DNA from: Siminovitchia sediminis
GTDB taxonomy: Bacteria > Bacillota > Bacilli > Bacillales > Bacillaceae_C
NCBI RefSeq assembly: GCF_042680885.1
Contig: NZ_JBHUEO010000017.1
Span: forward strand, 1-64,000
Reading direction: 5' to 3'
DNA: 64,000 nt
Shown: positions 16,145 through 25,138 of the stretch, piece after piece
Numbering within the stretch: position 1 is the stretch's first letter
How the letters are laid out: each line of letters starts with the position of its first letter
Notes under the pieces: generated by a model
What the model saw: the letters and a program-made list of their open reading frames with translations, nothing else
What the model was told of the DNA's origin: nothing
The model's database searches: none
Made by a program: the position numbers and the translations under genes

Positions 16145-18088
16145 CTATACTGTTTCCAATTGATATTTCTCCAGTTTTCGATAAAGTGTTGTCCTGGCAA
16201 TATTGCATTGTCTGGCAACTTCTGAAAGATTTCCGCCGGTTGAAATAAGAAGCTCTTTTATTTTTTTCTTTTCTTCCAGCTCCAACAAACTGAGAGATTG
16301 GCCTGCATGAAGATTTTCATGGGCTTGATCCCGGCTGAACATTTGCAGGGATACAGGCAAGTCTTCCAGTGTAATATGGTGGTTCTCGCAAAAAAGCACA
16401 GCATGTTCTATCGTGTTCGTAAGTTCCCTTATGTTGCCCGGCCACGAATATTCATTCAGCAAGGACAGAACATCTTTGGCGATGGTTGGTACCGGCTTTT
16501 GGTGTTTATGTGCGTATTGGATGATGTAATGCCTTGTTAACAGCGGAATATCCTCTCTTCTTTCTCTCAGTGCAGGCATGTTTAATTCTACAACATTCAG
16601 TCTATAGTATAAATCCTCACGGAATGTTCCGTTGGCTATACATTCTTTAAGGTCCTTATTGGTTGCTGCAATGATTCTGACATCAACCGGGATGGGGCGG
16701 GAACCTCCTAGTTTTACAATTTCTTTCTCTTGCAGTACCCTCAGAAGGTGGACCTGTAAATCCATCGGCATTTCACCAATTTCATCCAATAACAAAGTCC
16801 CCCCATCGGCTTCTTCAAATGTTCCCTTTTTTCCCTTGGGACTGCCTCCGGTAAAAGCTCCTTCTTCGTAACCGAACAGCTCACTTGCTATCAGGTCTTT
16901 TGGTATCGCACCGCAATTGATGGCAATAAATGGCTTGGAGCTCCGCGTGCTCTCTTTATGAATCGCTCTTGCGAACACCTCTTTCCCTGTACCGCTTTCA
17001 CCGGTAAGCAGGATCGGGATATTGGCAGGTGCGGCAATCTTAGCTTTGGAGATGATCTGATTCATGTGCCGGGAATTTCCAATAATCCGGCCCCAATATG
17101 TAAAATTTCTGACTTGCCTTGTTTTATCCAAATGGAGAAGGTAACCGATTCTATCTTGTCCATCCGTAATGATCTGGATAAATACTTTGAGTTGAAGAGA
17201 GGGTACATCCAATTCCCATTCCAGCTCGTCACTTGTCAACAACGAATTACGAATATGCTGAAATTCCGGATGGGAGGCAAGCTCTCTCCATTCATGTATA
17301 CGAAGCATTTCAAGGCATTTTGGATGGGCGTGTATAACATTCAGCATATCGTCAAACAGCACAATCGAATCAGATTTCCAACTGCTGACGAATCGTTCAT
17401 AAAACTCTTGGATAAGCATCCGATGTTTAATAGAATAGTTTTTTAGATTGTATTGAATCATGTGGGCGATATTTTGCACAATACTGAGCGAGTGAGGCTG
17501 AGCTAAGTGACTCGGACCTGTCAGATCAATTACACCAAGTAATTGGCCTGTGAAAGGGTCTTTGATGGGAGCTGCAGAGCAAATCCATGGATGAACACCT
17601 TCACAGAAATGTTCATAAGAAAAGATTTGAATGGGATGGCCTACGGCCAAGGAAGTCCCAATGGCGTTGGATCCCGCAGCTTTTTCGCTCCAGTCAGAGC
17701 CGGGAACAAAATGCATGTCTTCTGCTTGATTTCTAATGTGGTGATCTCCTTCTAAATGAAGGATCCTTCCTTTTTCATCTGCCAAAGTGATTAAATGCCC
17801 TGTCCCACTAATCTGTCTTTGCAAATTTTGAATAATCGGGAGCGCAGCATCATACATTTTTGAGTCGGTAATGGTATCTGACAGTTTGTGCTCATCCAAC
17901 GGTATGATGGTCTGTTTTTGAAGAGGGTCTACAGCATATTGCCTGCAACGCTTCCATGAATGGTAGATAGACGATCGAATTTTACTGGGTTTTTGTTTTT
18001 CGGTGATGAATTGATCCCACTCTGATGCCAACTCTTTCATTCTCATGTGTAGATTGTCTGCAGAATGAACAGCCAGGTATGACGTCAC
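16145..18088 (-). CDS. Sigma-54-dependent activator, AcoR/AcxR type
   Basis: 647 residues. GTG start at 18088 with AAGGAGG about 10 bases upstream; the nearer ATG frame closes at once. N-terminal GAF-type sensor region (about 70-215), AAA+ domain with Walker A GESGTGKE (363-370), GAFTGG loop (410-415, a variant of GAFTGA that contacts sigma-54), Walker B GGTLLLDE, and a C-terminal Fis-type helix-turn-helix (about 605-645). It faces the acxABC operon, whose promoter is -24/-12, so it is the likely acetone- or alcohol-responsive activator, as AcxR is elsewhere. Effector is not deducible. Confidence 0.9.
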   Translation of the reverse strand: MTSYLAVHSADNLHMRMKELASEWDQFITEKQKPSKIRSSIYHSWKRCRQYAVDPLQKQTIIPLDEHKLSDTITDSKMYDAALPIIQNLQRQISGTGHLITLADEKGRILHLEGDHHIRNQAEDMHFVPGSDWSEKAAGSNAIGTSLAVGHPIQIFSYEHFCEGVHPWICSAAPIKDPFTGQLLGVIDLTGPSHLAQPHSLSIVQNIAHMIQYNLKNYSIKHRMLIQEFYERFVSSWKSDSIVLFDDMLNVIHAHPKCLEMLRIHEWRELASHPEFQHIRNSLLTSDELEWELDVPSLQLKVFIQIITDGQDRIGYLLHLDKTRQVRNFTYWGRIIGNSRHMNQIISKAKIAAPANIPILLTGESGTGKEVFARAIHKESTRSSKPFIAINCGAIPKDLIASELFGYEEGAFTGGSPKGKKGTFEEADGGTLLLDEIGEMPMDLQVHLLRVLQEKEIVKLGGSRPIPVDVRIIAATNKDLKECIANGTFREDLYYRLNVVELNMPALRERREDIPLLTRHYIIQYAHKHQKPVPTIAKDVLSLLNEYSWPGNIRELTNTIEHAVLFCENHHITLEDLPVSLQMFSRDQAHENLHAGQSLSLLELEEKKKIKELLISTGGNLSEVARQCNIARTTLYRKLEKYQLETV

Positions 18089-18284
18089 CGTTGCATGTCC
18101 TCCTTATCTAATTATATTTACCAATCAGTACACGACAATTTCGGCAAGGACAATGCAGTCTTGGCATGGGAGCATTTATCTTTCCTTATTATATTTTAAA
18201 TATTCAGGCTGGTCAAACAACTTAAGTCCTTTTTTAATGAAATGATACGAGAAATTTTGTTTTCGGTATAAGAAGCCCAAAACC

Positions 18285-18313
18285 TTGACAAAACCGTGTT
18301 TTTTTTCGATAAT
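18285..18313 (+). promoter_or_regulatory. Sigma-A promoter of the proBA T-box transcript
   Basis: TTGACA (18285-18290), a 17-bp spacer and GATAAT (18308-18313), just upstream of the T-box leader. Confidence 0.7.
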
Positions 18314-18324
18314 CAAATTATGAA

Positions 18325-18565
18325 CATTGAACGCAGACAGAGGACCAGTAAACAGACCTTTTTGTGAAAGAGAGCGGAATTTCCAAGCTGAAAGATTTCG
18401 CCACTAAAAGCTGTTGAACCTGCCTCTTGAGTCCCATGCCAAAACATGGGCGCTTCCTGGCGTTATCAGGCTAAAGCGGGGTGTCATTACACCCAAAATA
18501 ATGGTGGTACCGCGGAAGCAGCGCTCTTTCGTCCTTATGCAAGGATGGGGGGGCTATTTTCATTT
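18325..18565 (+). ncRNA. T-box riboswitch, proline-specific
   Basis: The T-box sequence AATGGTGGTACCGCGG is present (about 18500-18515). Downstream, a 14-bp terminator stem pairs 18523-18536 with 18541-18554, the 5' side of which abuts the T-box antiterminator. In stem I the specifier loop shows the usual GAA followed by CCT (18419-18421), a proline codon, with a purine after it. Uncharged tRNA-Pro should stabilise the antiterminator and switch on proB-proA, as reported for B. subtilis proBA. Stem I limits are approximate. Confidence 0.9.
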
Positions 18566-18566
18566 T
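18523..18566 (+). terminator. T-box-controlled terminator
   Basis: GCTCTTTCGTCCTT pairs with AAGGATGGGGGGGC (many G-U pairs), followed by TATTTTCATTTTT. Competes with the T-box antiterminator. Confidence 0.8.
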
Positions 18567-18601
18567 TAGTGAGTCATGTAACATCAATAGGAGACAGAAC
18601 T

Positions 18602-19705
18602 ATGAGAAAAAAAAGGATCGTTGTGAAAATTGGCAGCAGTTCCTTAACGAATGATAAAGGGGAAATTGACCAGGATAAATTTGATGATCATGTCCAAGCT
18701 CTGGCTGCTCTTAAGGAAGCAAACCACGAGGTTATCCTTGTATCATCCGGGGCAGTTGCGGCAGGATTCAGAAGCCTGGGATACCCGACCCGTCCGGTAA
18801 CCGTCAAAGGCAGGCAAGCGGCAGCTGCTGTGGGACAAAGTTTACTGATCCAGTCTTACACGGATAAACTGAGTGAATTTCAGATTATACCTGCTCAAAT
18901 TCTGCTGACCCGGGGGGACTTCTCTGACCGGTCCCGGTATCGAAATGCCTTTGCGACCATAAGTGAACTTCTTGACAGGGGTTTGCTGCCGATTATCAAT
19001 GAAAATGATACTGTTGCCGTGGATGAGTTAACATTTGGAGACAATGATATGCTCTCCGCTCTGGTCAGCGGCTTTATACACGCAGACATGTTGATGATTC
19101 TAACCGATATCAATGGTCTATACGATTCCAACCCGCATACAAATCCTTCGGCAAAAAGATTTGATTATTTAGAAGGAATTTCGAATGAGATGCTTGAACT
19201 TGCCGGTGATTCCGGTTCCAAAGTTGGGACAGGCGGAATGAAATCGAAGCTGCTTGCAGCAAAGACAGCAGTTGCACTCGGAGTGCCTGTTTTTATAGGT
19301 AAGGGAAGCGGCAAAGAGAAACTGCTGGATATTATGAGGGGGAATGGCGACGGCACGTATATTGCCGAAGGAACAATGGATCCTCTCAACACAAGCAGAC
19401 AGTGGATCGCGCTGCATTCCGAAACGTCAGGAAAAGTATATGTGGACCAGGGAGCGGAGGAAGCCATTTTATATAGGGGAAAAAGCCTGCTGCCAGCAGG
19501 AGTTTTTAAAGTGAATGGGAACTTCCACAAAGGTGATGTTGTCGAAGTATACGGTATAAACGGATTGTTGGGACGCGGAGAAGTTGCCTATTCCGCTCAA
19601 CAATTAAAAGATTTAATAAAAAAGAGAAACAGTGAAGAGAAGAAGGAAATGTTTGTGCCGACGGTTGAAGTCATCCATCGCAATCGCTGGGTGCAGGCCA
19701 AATAA
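18602..19705 (+). CDS. proB: Glutamate 5-kinase
   Basis: 367 residues from ATG 18602, with AGGAG at 18589-18593; the longer open frame from 18446 runs through the T-box and is not coding. It phosphorylates glutamate in the first step of proline synthesis. Amino-acid kinase domain: VVKIGSSSLTND at the N-terminus, VSSGAVAAG, NENDTVAVDELTFGDND and GTGGMKSKL. A C-terminal PUA domain (about 275-360) matches the long bacterial form. First gene of proBA, regulated by the tRNA-Pro T-box. Confidence 0.96.
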   Translation: MRKKRIVVKIGSSSLTNDKGEIDQDKFDDHVQALAALKEANHEVILVSSGAVAAGFRSLGYPTRPVTVKGRQAAAAVGQSLLIQSYTDKLSEFQIIPAQILLTRGDFSDRSRYRNAFATISELLDRGLLPIINENDTVAVDELTFGDNDMLSALVSGFIHADMLMILTDINGLYDSNPHTNPSAKRFDYLEGISNEMLELAGDSGSKVGTGGMKSKLLAAKTAVALGVPVFIGKGSGKEKLLDIMRGNGDGTYIAEGTMDPLNTSRQWIALHSETSGKVYVDQGAEEAILYRGKSLLPAGVFKVNGNFHKGDVVEVYGINGLLGRGEVAYSAQQLKDLIKKRNSEEKKEMFVPTVEVIHRNRWVQAK

Positions 19706-19738
19706 CAGATGAGACAAAACCAAGGGAGGAAATTTTCT

Positions 19739-21007
19739 ATGGATCTTAAAAATCAAACGCTTAGCGAAGTACAGGCCAAAGGGAAGGCTGCTCTATATGC
19801 AAGCAGGGAACTTGTAAACCTGACAACTGAGCAGAAAAACGAAGCGCTTGCCTATATTTCAGAACAGCTGCTTAAAGATAAGGATATGATTCTTGAGGAA
19901 AACAAAAAAGACTTGGAAGATGGCCGTAAAAAGGGCCTCTCGGAAGCCATTTTGGATCGTATCATGCTTGATGATAAGCGCATACAGGATATGGCTCACG
20001 CCATCAGGCTGCTTATCGACTTGAAAGATCCAATCGGCGAAATTTTGGAAACGATAAAAAAAGAGAACGGCATGTCTATTGTAAAGAAAAGGGTTCCTCT
20101 CGGTGTCATTGGCATGATTTATGAAGCCAGGCCGAACGTAACCGTTGATGCAGCAACCCTTTCGTTAAAAACCGGGAATGCGGTGATATTAAGAGGAAGC
20201 TCATCTGCAAGTTTTTCGAATATGGCGCTTATACGGTCTATACATCAGGCACTTTATCAAAGTTCTGTTCCAAAAGATGCCATCCAGCTGATTGAAGACA
20301 CAAGCAGAGAAACGGCCAAAGAGCTCTTCCGGCTAAATGAGTACTTGGATGTCTTGATTCCCCGGGGAGGCAAGCAGTTAATTGAAACAGTCGTCCGTGA
20401 ATCTACCGTTCCGGTTATTGAAACCGGTGCAGGGAACTGTCATGTTTACGTAGATCAATCCGCAGAGAAACAAATGGCTGAAAGTATTGTGTTAAATGCA
20501 AAGCTGCAGCGTCCATCCGTCTGCAATGCCATCGAAACGGTTTTGATTCAAGAAGACTGGTTTAACCAGTACGGTAAAGATCTGCTTGAAAAACTGTCAC
20601 AAAACAATGTGGAAATTCACGGGGACCATAAGGTCTGTGAGATGCTGCCGGAGGCTATAGAGGCGAATGATGATGATTGGGGAACAGAATATCTCGGCTT
20701 GGCCGTCAGTGTTAAAACCGTGAAGGATGTCAATGAAGCGATTGACCATATTAATGAGTATGGTACAAAGCATTCAGAGGCTATTGTGACCGACAATGAA
20801 GAGAACGCTCAAAAATTCCTGAACAGTGTGGATGCCACAACTGTCTATCATAATGTTTCTACCCGATTTACTGATGGATTTGAATTCGGATACGGTGCCG
20901 AAATTGGAATCAGTACACAAAAACTTCATGCACGCGGCCCAATGGGTCTTAACGCACTTACATCCACGAAGTTTTTCGTCACCGGAGAAGGACAAGTACG
21001 AGAATAG
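19739..21007 (+). CDS. proA: Glutamate-5-semialdehyde dehydrogenase (gamma-glutamyl phosphate reductase)
   Basis: 422 residues from ATG 19739, preceded by AGGGAGGA at 19723-19730; the ATG at 19709 has no ribosome site. NADPH-dependent reduction of gamma-glutamyl phosphate, second step of proline synthesis. Aldehyde-dehydrogenase fold with VPLGVIGMIYEARPNVT, ETGAGNCHVYVD and catalytic Cys in QRPSVCNA. Lies 33 bases after proB in the same T-box transcript. Confidence 0.96.
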   Translation: MDLKNQTLSEVQAKGKAALYASRELVNLTTEQKNEALAYISEQLLKDKDMILEENKKDLEDGRKKGLSEAILDRIMLDDKRIQDMAHAIRLLIDLKDPIGEILETIKKENGMSIVKKRVPLGVIGMIYEARPNVTVDAATLSLKTGNAVILRGSSSASFSNMALIRSIHQALYQSSVPKDAIQLIEDTSRETAKELFRLNEYLDVLIPRGGKQLIETVVRESTVPVIETGAGNCHVYVDQSAEKQMAESIVLNAKLQRPSVCNAIETVLIQEDWFNQYGKDLLEKLSQNNVEIHGDHKVCEMLPEAIEANDDDWGTEYLGLAVSVKTVKDVNEAIDHINEYGTKHSEAIVTDNEENAQKFLNSVDATTVYHNVSTRFTDGFEFGYGAEIGISTQKLHARGPMGLNALTSTKFFVTGEGQVRE

Positions 21008-21057
21008 TGGAGATGACCTATTGGAATTAGATTAAACTAGTGAAGGGGATTTTAGTT

Positions 21058-22128
21058 TTGAACAATCAAATAGAGATACAACTTAGCGCCAAACGAAAAG
21101 AAAAACCGTCATTTTCCGATTTAAAATTCGGTAAAACTTATACAGACCATATGTTTATTATGGATTACTCCCGAGAAAAAGGATGGTATGACCCAAGGAT
21201 CGTTCCGTATCAGCCGATTACATTAGATCCTGCAGCTACGATTTTCCACTACGGCCAAACTATTTTTGAAGGATTAAAAGCATATAAAAACGAAAATGAA
21301 GAGGTTTTTTTGTTCAGGCCGGAAGAAAACTTTAAAAGACTAAACAGGTCCAGTGTCCGGCTTTGTATTCCGGAAGTGGATGAGGATCTGGCATTGGAAG
21401 CTTTAGTTAAGCTTGTGTCCATCGATCGGGACTGGGTACCTGATGTAAAGGGAACTTCCCTGTATATTCGTCCGTTTACCATTTCGACCGAACCGAATCT
21501 TGATGTCACACCTTCACAAAAATACCGGTTTATGATCATTATGTCTCCGGTAGGCGCATTTTACAAAGAGGGTATGAATCCGGTAAAAATTGCTGTAGAA
21601 AGTGAATATGTACGAGCGGTACGAGGCGGTACAGGAAATGCGAAAACTGCCGGAAACTATGCCGCAGCCATGCTTGTACAGGAAAAGGCTAGTGCTGCCG
21701 GTTATTCTCAAGTTTTATGGCTCGATGGAAAGGAAAATAAATATATTGAAGAAGTAGGAAGCATGAACGTTTTCTTTAAAATAAACGGCGAAGTCGTAAC
21801 CCCGGAATTAAGCGGCAGTATTCTAGAGGGGATTACGAGGAAATCTGTGATTGAATTATTAAAACACTGGGGTGTGCCAGTTTCCGAAAGAAGAATTTCC
21901 ATGGAAGAAGTGTATGAGGCACATCAGAATGGACAGCTGGAAGAGGCGTTTGGTACCGGTACAGCCGCTGTTATATCTCCAATTGGAGAATTATTCTGGA
22001 ACGGGGAAATAATATCCATCAATGACAATAAAACGGGCGAGTTGTCTTTAAAAATTTATAATACATTGACCGGAATCCAAATCGGGAAAGAGGATGATCC
22101 ATTTGGATGGCGGGTAAAAGTTGAATAA
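21058..22128 (+). CDS. ilvE: Branched-chain amino acid aminotransferase
   Basis: 356 residues from TTG 21058 with AAGGGGAT at 21043-21050; a GTG at 21040 is in frame but lies before this site. Fold type IV PLP enzyme: GQTIFEGLKAYK, RPFTISTEPN, the PLP lysine in GNAKTAGNYAA, and EVGSMNVFF. It transaminates Leu, Ile and Val with 2-oxoglutarate. It follows proA after 50 bases and may be read from the same transcript. Length and motifs agree with B. subtilis IlvE/IlvK (about 360). Confidence 0.93.
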   Translation: MNNQIEIQLSAKRKEKPSFSDLKFGKTYTDHMFIMDYSREKGWYDPRIVPYQPITLDPAATIFHYGQTIFEGLKAYKNENEEVFLFRPEENFKRLNRSSVRLCIPEVDEDLALEALVKLVSIDRDWVPDVKGTSLYIRPFTISTEPNLDVTPSQKYRFMIIMSPVGAFYKEGMNPVKIAVESEYVRAVRGGTGNAKTAGNYAAAMLVQEKASAAGYSQVLWLDGKENKYIEEVGSMNVFFKINGEVVTPELSGSILEGITRKSVIELLKHWGVPVSERRISMEEVYEAHQNGQLEEAFGTGTAAVISPIGELFWNGEIISINDNKTGELSLKIYNTLTGIQIGKEDDPFGWRVKVE

Positions 22129-22140
22129 TAGCATAAAGAA

Positions 22141-22173
22141 AGGAGTCTCCCATGCGGGCGGCTCCTGTTTTCT
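22141..22173 (+). terminator. Terminator after ilvE
   Basis: AGGAG (22141-22145) pairs with CTCCT (22162-22166), with an inner CCC/GGG step, followed by GTTTTCTG. Confidence 0.5.
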
Positions 22174-22203
22174 GAAAAAGTGCGTTAATGGGGAGGCCGA
22201 ACC

Positions 22204-22716
22204 GTGAATCCGATTCCTGACCATCTGACAAGAGGATTGAAAATCTTGTTCATTGGCTTTAATCCGAGTATACGATCCGGCGAGACAGGCCATCATTATG
22301 CCAACCCTACCAACCGTTTTTGGACGATTCTTTACAAATCAGGGCTTACTGACAGAAAATACACTTCTGAAGAAGATGCCCATTTGTTGAAGATGGGTTA
22401 CGGATTTACAAATATTGTCCCAAGACCTACAAGAAACGCCCAAGAAATCACTCCTGAGGAATATAGGTCAGGAAGGGAAGAGTTGATCAGAAAGATCTCG
22501 TTTTACCGGCCCAAGGCAGCCTGTTTTGTCGGGAAAGGCGTATATCAGCAGTACAGCATGAGAAGAGAGGTACCTTGGGGAGCCCAGGAACAACCTGTCG
22601 TTCCGGGTATCATTGAATTTGTTGCCCCTTCCTCCAGTGGACTGGTACGTATGAAGGTGGAGGAAATAGCTTTGATTTATAGGCAATTAAAAACATATCT
22701 TTCTTCTGGCTCCTAG
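22204..22716 (+). CDS. Mismatch-specific uracil/thymine DNA glycosylase (Mug/TDG family)
   Basis: 170 residues, GTG start at 22204 with GGGGAGG at 22191-22197. Family motifs: the GFNPSIRSGETGHHYANPTNRFW segment contains the active-site GxNP motif, then FTNIVPRPTRNAQEIT, CFVGKGVYQQY and the APSSSG loop near the C-terminus. It removes uracil or damaged pyrimidines from G mismatches. Probably a stand-alone repair gene; the overlapping leader frame on the other strand is noise. Confidence 0.9.
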   Translation: MNPIPDHLTRGLKILFIGFNPSIRSGETGHHYANPTNRFWTILYKSGLTDRKYTSEEDAHLLKMGYGFTNIVPRPTRNAQEITPEEYRSGREELIRKISFYRPKAACFVGKGVYQQYSMRREVPWGAQEQPVVPGIIEFVAPSSSGLVRMKVEEIALIYRQLKTYLSSGS

Positions 22717-22768
22717 TGGCAAGTATGGTAAAATATACTTTAAAATGATAAAAGGCGGTTATATGTAA

Positions 22769-23119
22769 ATGACTGAAAAAGATAAATTACCTCCGAAAAC
22801 ATGTACAATCGACCGTCTGGTGACTGTACAAAATGATGTTGAAAAAGTAATAAAAGGTGTAAAGACAGCGACGAGAAGAAATGGGCGCTATGCGGATATA
22901 GGAGAAGTTTTGGATTTAAACGGAAAAAAATTTGTCATAGAAAATGTCTATGCCCAAAAACTCGGTGAAATGACAGATAAACATGCAAAGCAGGAAGGAT
23001 ATCAAAGTCTGGAAGAATATAAAAAAGTCATTTTAAGCTATCACCCGGGGATGAAATGGCTGCCAGAAATGAAAGTTTGGGTGCATGAGTTCAAACCAAT
23101 GAAAACCAACATTCAGTAA
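22769..23119 (+). CDS. ASCH-domain protein
   Basis: 116 residues, ATG 22769 with a weak AAAGGCGG site and a TAAAAT-type -10 at about 22729. The KGVKTATRRNGRYADIGEVLDLNGKKFVIENVY region has the ASCH (PUA-like) layout, with K-x-TRR before the beta core. Related to the YqfB/ASCH superfamily, members of which hydrolyse N4-acylated cytidines or bind RNA. Substrate unknown. Confidence 0.75.
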   Translation: MTEKDKLPPKTCTIDRLVTVQNDVEKVIKGVKTATRRNGRYADIGEVLDLNGKKFVIENVYAQKLGEMTDKHAKQEGYQSLEEYKKVILSYHPGMKWLPEMKVWVHEFKPMKTNIQ

Positions 23120-23755
23120 ATGATTGTCAATTGCTGCTTTATAGTCATATTTTTAGCGCTGCTTTACCCTTTGGACACTTTTTCCTATGCAAGTCATCAT
23201 TCATAAATTAAAATCCAAACAAAATGAAAAAGTCAAAAGAATATTTAGGGCTCATTCTAGACCACGGATAACATTGTAAAACACGCCGGCCGCTTGCCGG
23301 TCATCTCTGGTGTTCTGCTTGTTTATTCATCTGGATGATCTTGGTTCTGAATCATGGATTATGATCATTTTTTTGATCATGCTCAATTTCATCTTTTTTC
23401 TGGCCAGTGGCTTTAAAATATAATAAAGCAAATTAGTGAGGCTGGTCATTGCCATCAGCAGTTGGTAAAAAACTGCAGCAGTCACTATGTGCGTATATGC
23501 CGCTGATGATGATTAGGCTCTGGTTCATGGTGTCAAAACCTAAGCTGTGGTAAAAATAGTACAAGCATGTCTTCAACCAATTACAGAGTTTTGAAAATGC
23601 GAAGATGGGCGCTTAGCAGCAAGCGCCGGCTGTCATTTTTTGCAATGGACCACTCACAAATCCTTCCTGTCCAGCCGGTTACGCCCGGACCCATGCGTTC
23701 TGTACTTCGGCGGACTAAAGTTTTCACAAAACAACTTTCTATAAAATTCTGACCG
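23120..23755 (+). other. Intergenic region without recognisable genes
   Basis: About 640 bases. GATCAT motifs recur around 23335-23385, and a hairpin GGCGCTT/AAGCGCC at 23608-23627 is followed within 10 bases by TTTTTT. The strong hairpin at 23756-23797 has no visible gene to terminate, so this may be the remains of a lost gene or hold an unannotated small RNA. Confidence 0.3.
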
Positions 23756-23797
23756 AAAAAATCATCTTACCTGTATAGCGGGTAAGATGATTTTTTA
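23756..23797 (+). terminator. Strong bidirectional terminator, orphan
   Basis: AAAAAATCATCTTACC pairs with GGGTAAGATGATTTTTT around a short loop, with T runs on both strands. There is no supported gene directly upstream. Confidence 0.75.
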
Positions 23798-23927
23798 ATG
23801 GTTGTCGGTATATTGTTTGCGAATGGTACAGTAATTTTAGACCGTAAGGCTACTTCTGTTTTCTATAAGGATTTTGGTCTCATATATTAGGGACATCCCT
23901 ACATAAAATGGACAAGGAGGGGATTTT

Positions 23928-23975
23928 GTGGGAACTCAATTTACTCAAGTAAAAGGCATGCGTTTTTTTCCATGA
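23928..23975 (+). CDS. Possible 15-codon leader ORF ahead of YitE-like gene
   Basis: A GTG at 23928 follows the best ribosome site in the area (AAGGAGGGG, 23914-23922). It opens a 15-codon frame that runs through a T7 tract (23963-23969) and stops at TGA 23973-23975, overlapping the ATG at 23972 of the membrane-protein gene (ATGA). It is either a translationally coupled leader or the separated 5' end of a frameshifted gene. Confidence 0.35.
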   Translation: MGTQFTQVKGMRFFP

Positions 23976-24589
23976 GACGATTCGTCCTCACCTATGCGTG
24001 CCTTTTTACAGGTGCTTTATTTCAAGGAATGTCCATGTCATTATTTTTGTTTCCCCATTCTATACCTTCCGGAGGGGCAGCAGGAATCGCTCTATTAATC
24101 AATCATTGGTTTGGATTATCACTGGGCTTTTCACTTTGGCTGGCAAATGTGACATTTTTATTATTTGCTTTGAATTATTTTGGCTATCGCTGGACTTTAC
24201 GGACGGTTCTTTCGGTGGCTACAACATCCGCTACGATCAGCGCAATTGCATATTTTTACCCGGTTGAAGCCGGCTTTCTTCTATTCGACATGGCTGCAGG
24301 AAGCTTAATGTTTGGTCTTGGTGTCGGGTTGTTGATTCGAGCAGGGGCTTCCAGCGGCGGGATGGTGATACCTGCTCTTATGATTGCTTTTCATAAAAAT
24401 TGGAGTCCGGGAAAAGTAATGATGGGTATTAATTTGTTTATATTTCTTCTCACATCGGTGGTGATTGATTACAAAATTGTCATTTTGGCGATTATATGCC
24501 AATTTCTTTCCACAAATGTAATTGATTTTATATATCAACTCCAATTTCATAAGGTCACTTCGCTGGCTGTCGGCTGGAGAAAAAAATAA
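23972..24589 (+). CDS. YitT/YitE-family (UPF0750) membrane protein
   Basis: 205 residues, ATG 23972 overlapping the stop of a short upstream frame; it lacks its own good ribosome site. Five hydrophobic segments are apparent (about 8-30, 42-66, 75-92, 100-125 and 155-185), with the family's SGGAAGIALLIN near the first loop and GASSGGMVIPALM in the middle. It lacks the extra C-terminal domain of the longer YitT proteins, and so resembles B. subtilis YitE. In B. subtilis yitE lies beside yitD (phosphosulfolactate synthase), and here a yitD homologue also lies nearby, on the opposite strand. Transported substrate unknown. Confidence 0.8.
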   Translation: MRRFVLTYACLFTGALFQGMSMSLFLFPHSIPSGGAAGIALLINHWFGLSLGFSLWLANVTFLLFALNYFGYRWTLRTVLSVATTSATISAIAYFYPVEAGFLLFDMAAGSLMFGLGVGLLIRAGASSGGMVIPALMIAFHKNWSPGKVMMGINLFIFLLTSVVIDYKIVILAIICQFLSTNVIDFIYQLQFHKVTSLAVGWRKK

Positions 24590-24595
24590 GGGAGA

Positions 24596-25138
24596 TCAGC
24601 GTTGATCCGGAAACGCCTGTATCGTCAGGCACTCATTGTTGTGAAGCTTACGCCGGTTCATTTGATTAATATTCCCGTTCTCAACAAGGGACAACGCAGC
24701 CCGAATCCATGCCCCGTGACCAAAAACCAAAAGGTTTGAGAGACTTTTGTATTTTTGAAAAAAATCCCTGATTCTATTTTCCAATTGGCAGACAGGCTCA
24801 CCAAGGGTAAGGGAACTCGGATCATTGAACCATTCATGCTTCCATGCGCAGATCATTTGTTCTTTTGGCACCCCTTCAAATTGGCCAAAATCCAATTCAT
24901 CCAGCAATGGTTCTATCTCCGGGTCATATCCATATAATCTTGCTGTCTGTTGTGTCCTTTGGAGTGTGCTGGCTACAACTGCTTCAAAGGGGGGCAGCTT
25001 TTCCAGGTGTTTTTTATTCATTTGAATTTGTTTTATGTCAGTCTCAGTCACGTTAGAAATAGGAATATCGCGCCTGCCCTGCAGCCATGTTTTTTTATTC
25101 CACTGGGTGGGCAAATGTCTTATAAACGTAATCTGCAT
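24596..25138 (-). CDS. Histidine phosphatase (phosphoglycerate mutase-like) family protein
   Basis: 180 residues from ATG 25138 with TGGAGGAAA about 6 bases upstream; the longer frame to 25165 is rejected. The N-terminal TFIRHLPTQWNKKTWLQGRRD has the phospho-accepting His in a variant of the RHGxTxxN box, with Leu in place of the usual Gly. EPLLDELDFGQFEG and FGHGAWIRAAL contain the other active-site residues. It overlaps the end of the phosphosulfolactate synthase frame by 44 bases, suggesting co-transcription; a role in dephosphorylating phosphosulfolactate is a possible but unproven link. Confidence 0.82.
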   Translation of the reverse strand: MQITFIRHLPTQWNKKTWLQGRRDIPISNVTETDIKQIQMNKKHLEKLPPFEAVVASTLQRTQQTARLYGYDPEIEPLLDELDFGQFEGVPKEQMICAWKHEWFNDPSSLTLGEPVCQLENRIRDFFQKYKSLSNLLVFGHGAWIRAALSLVENGNINQMNRRKLHNNECLTIQAFPDQR

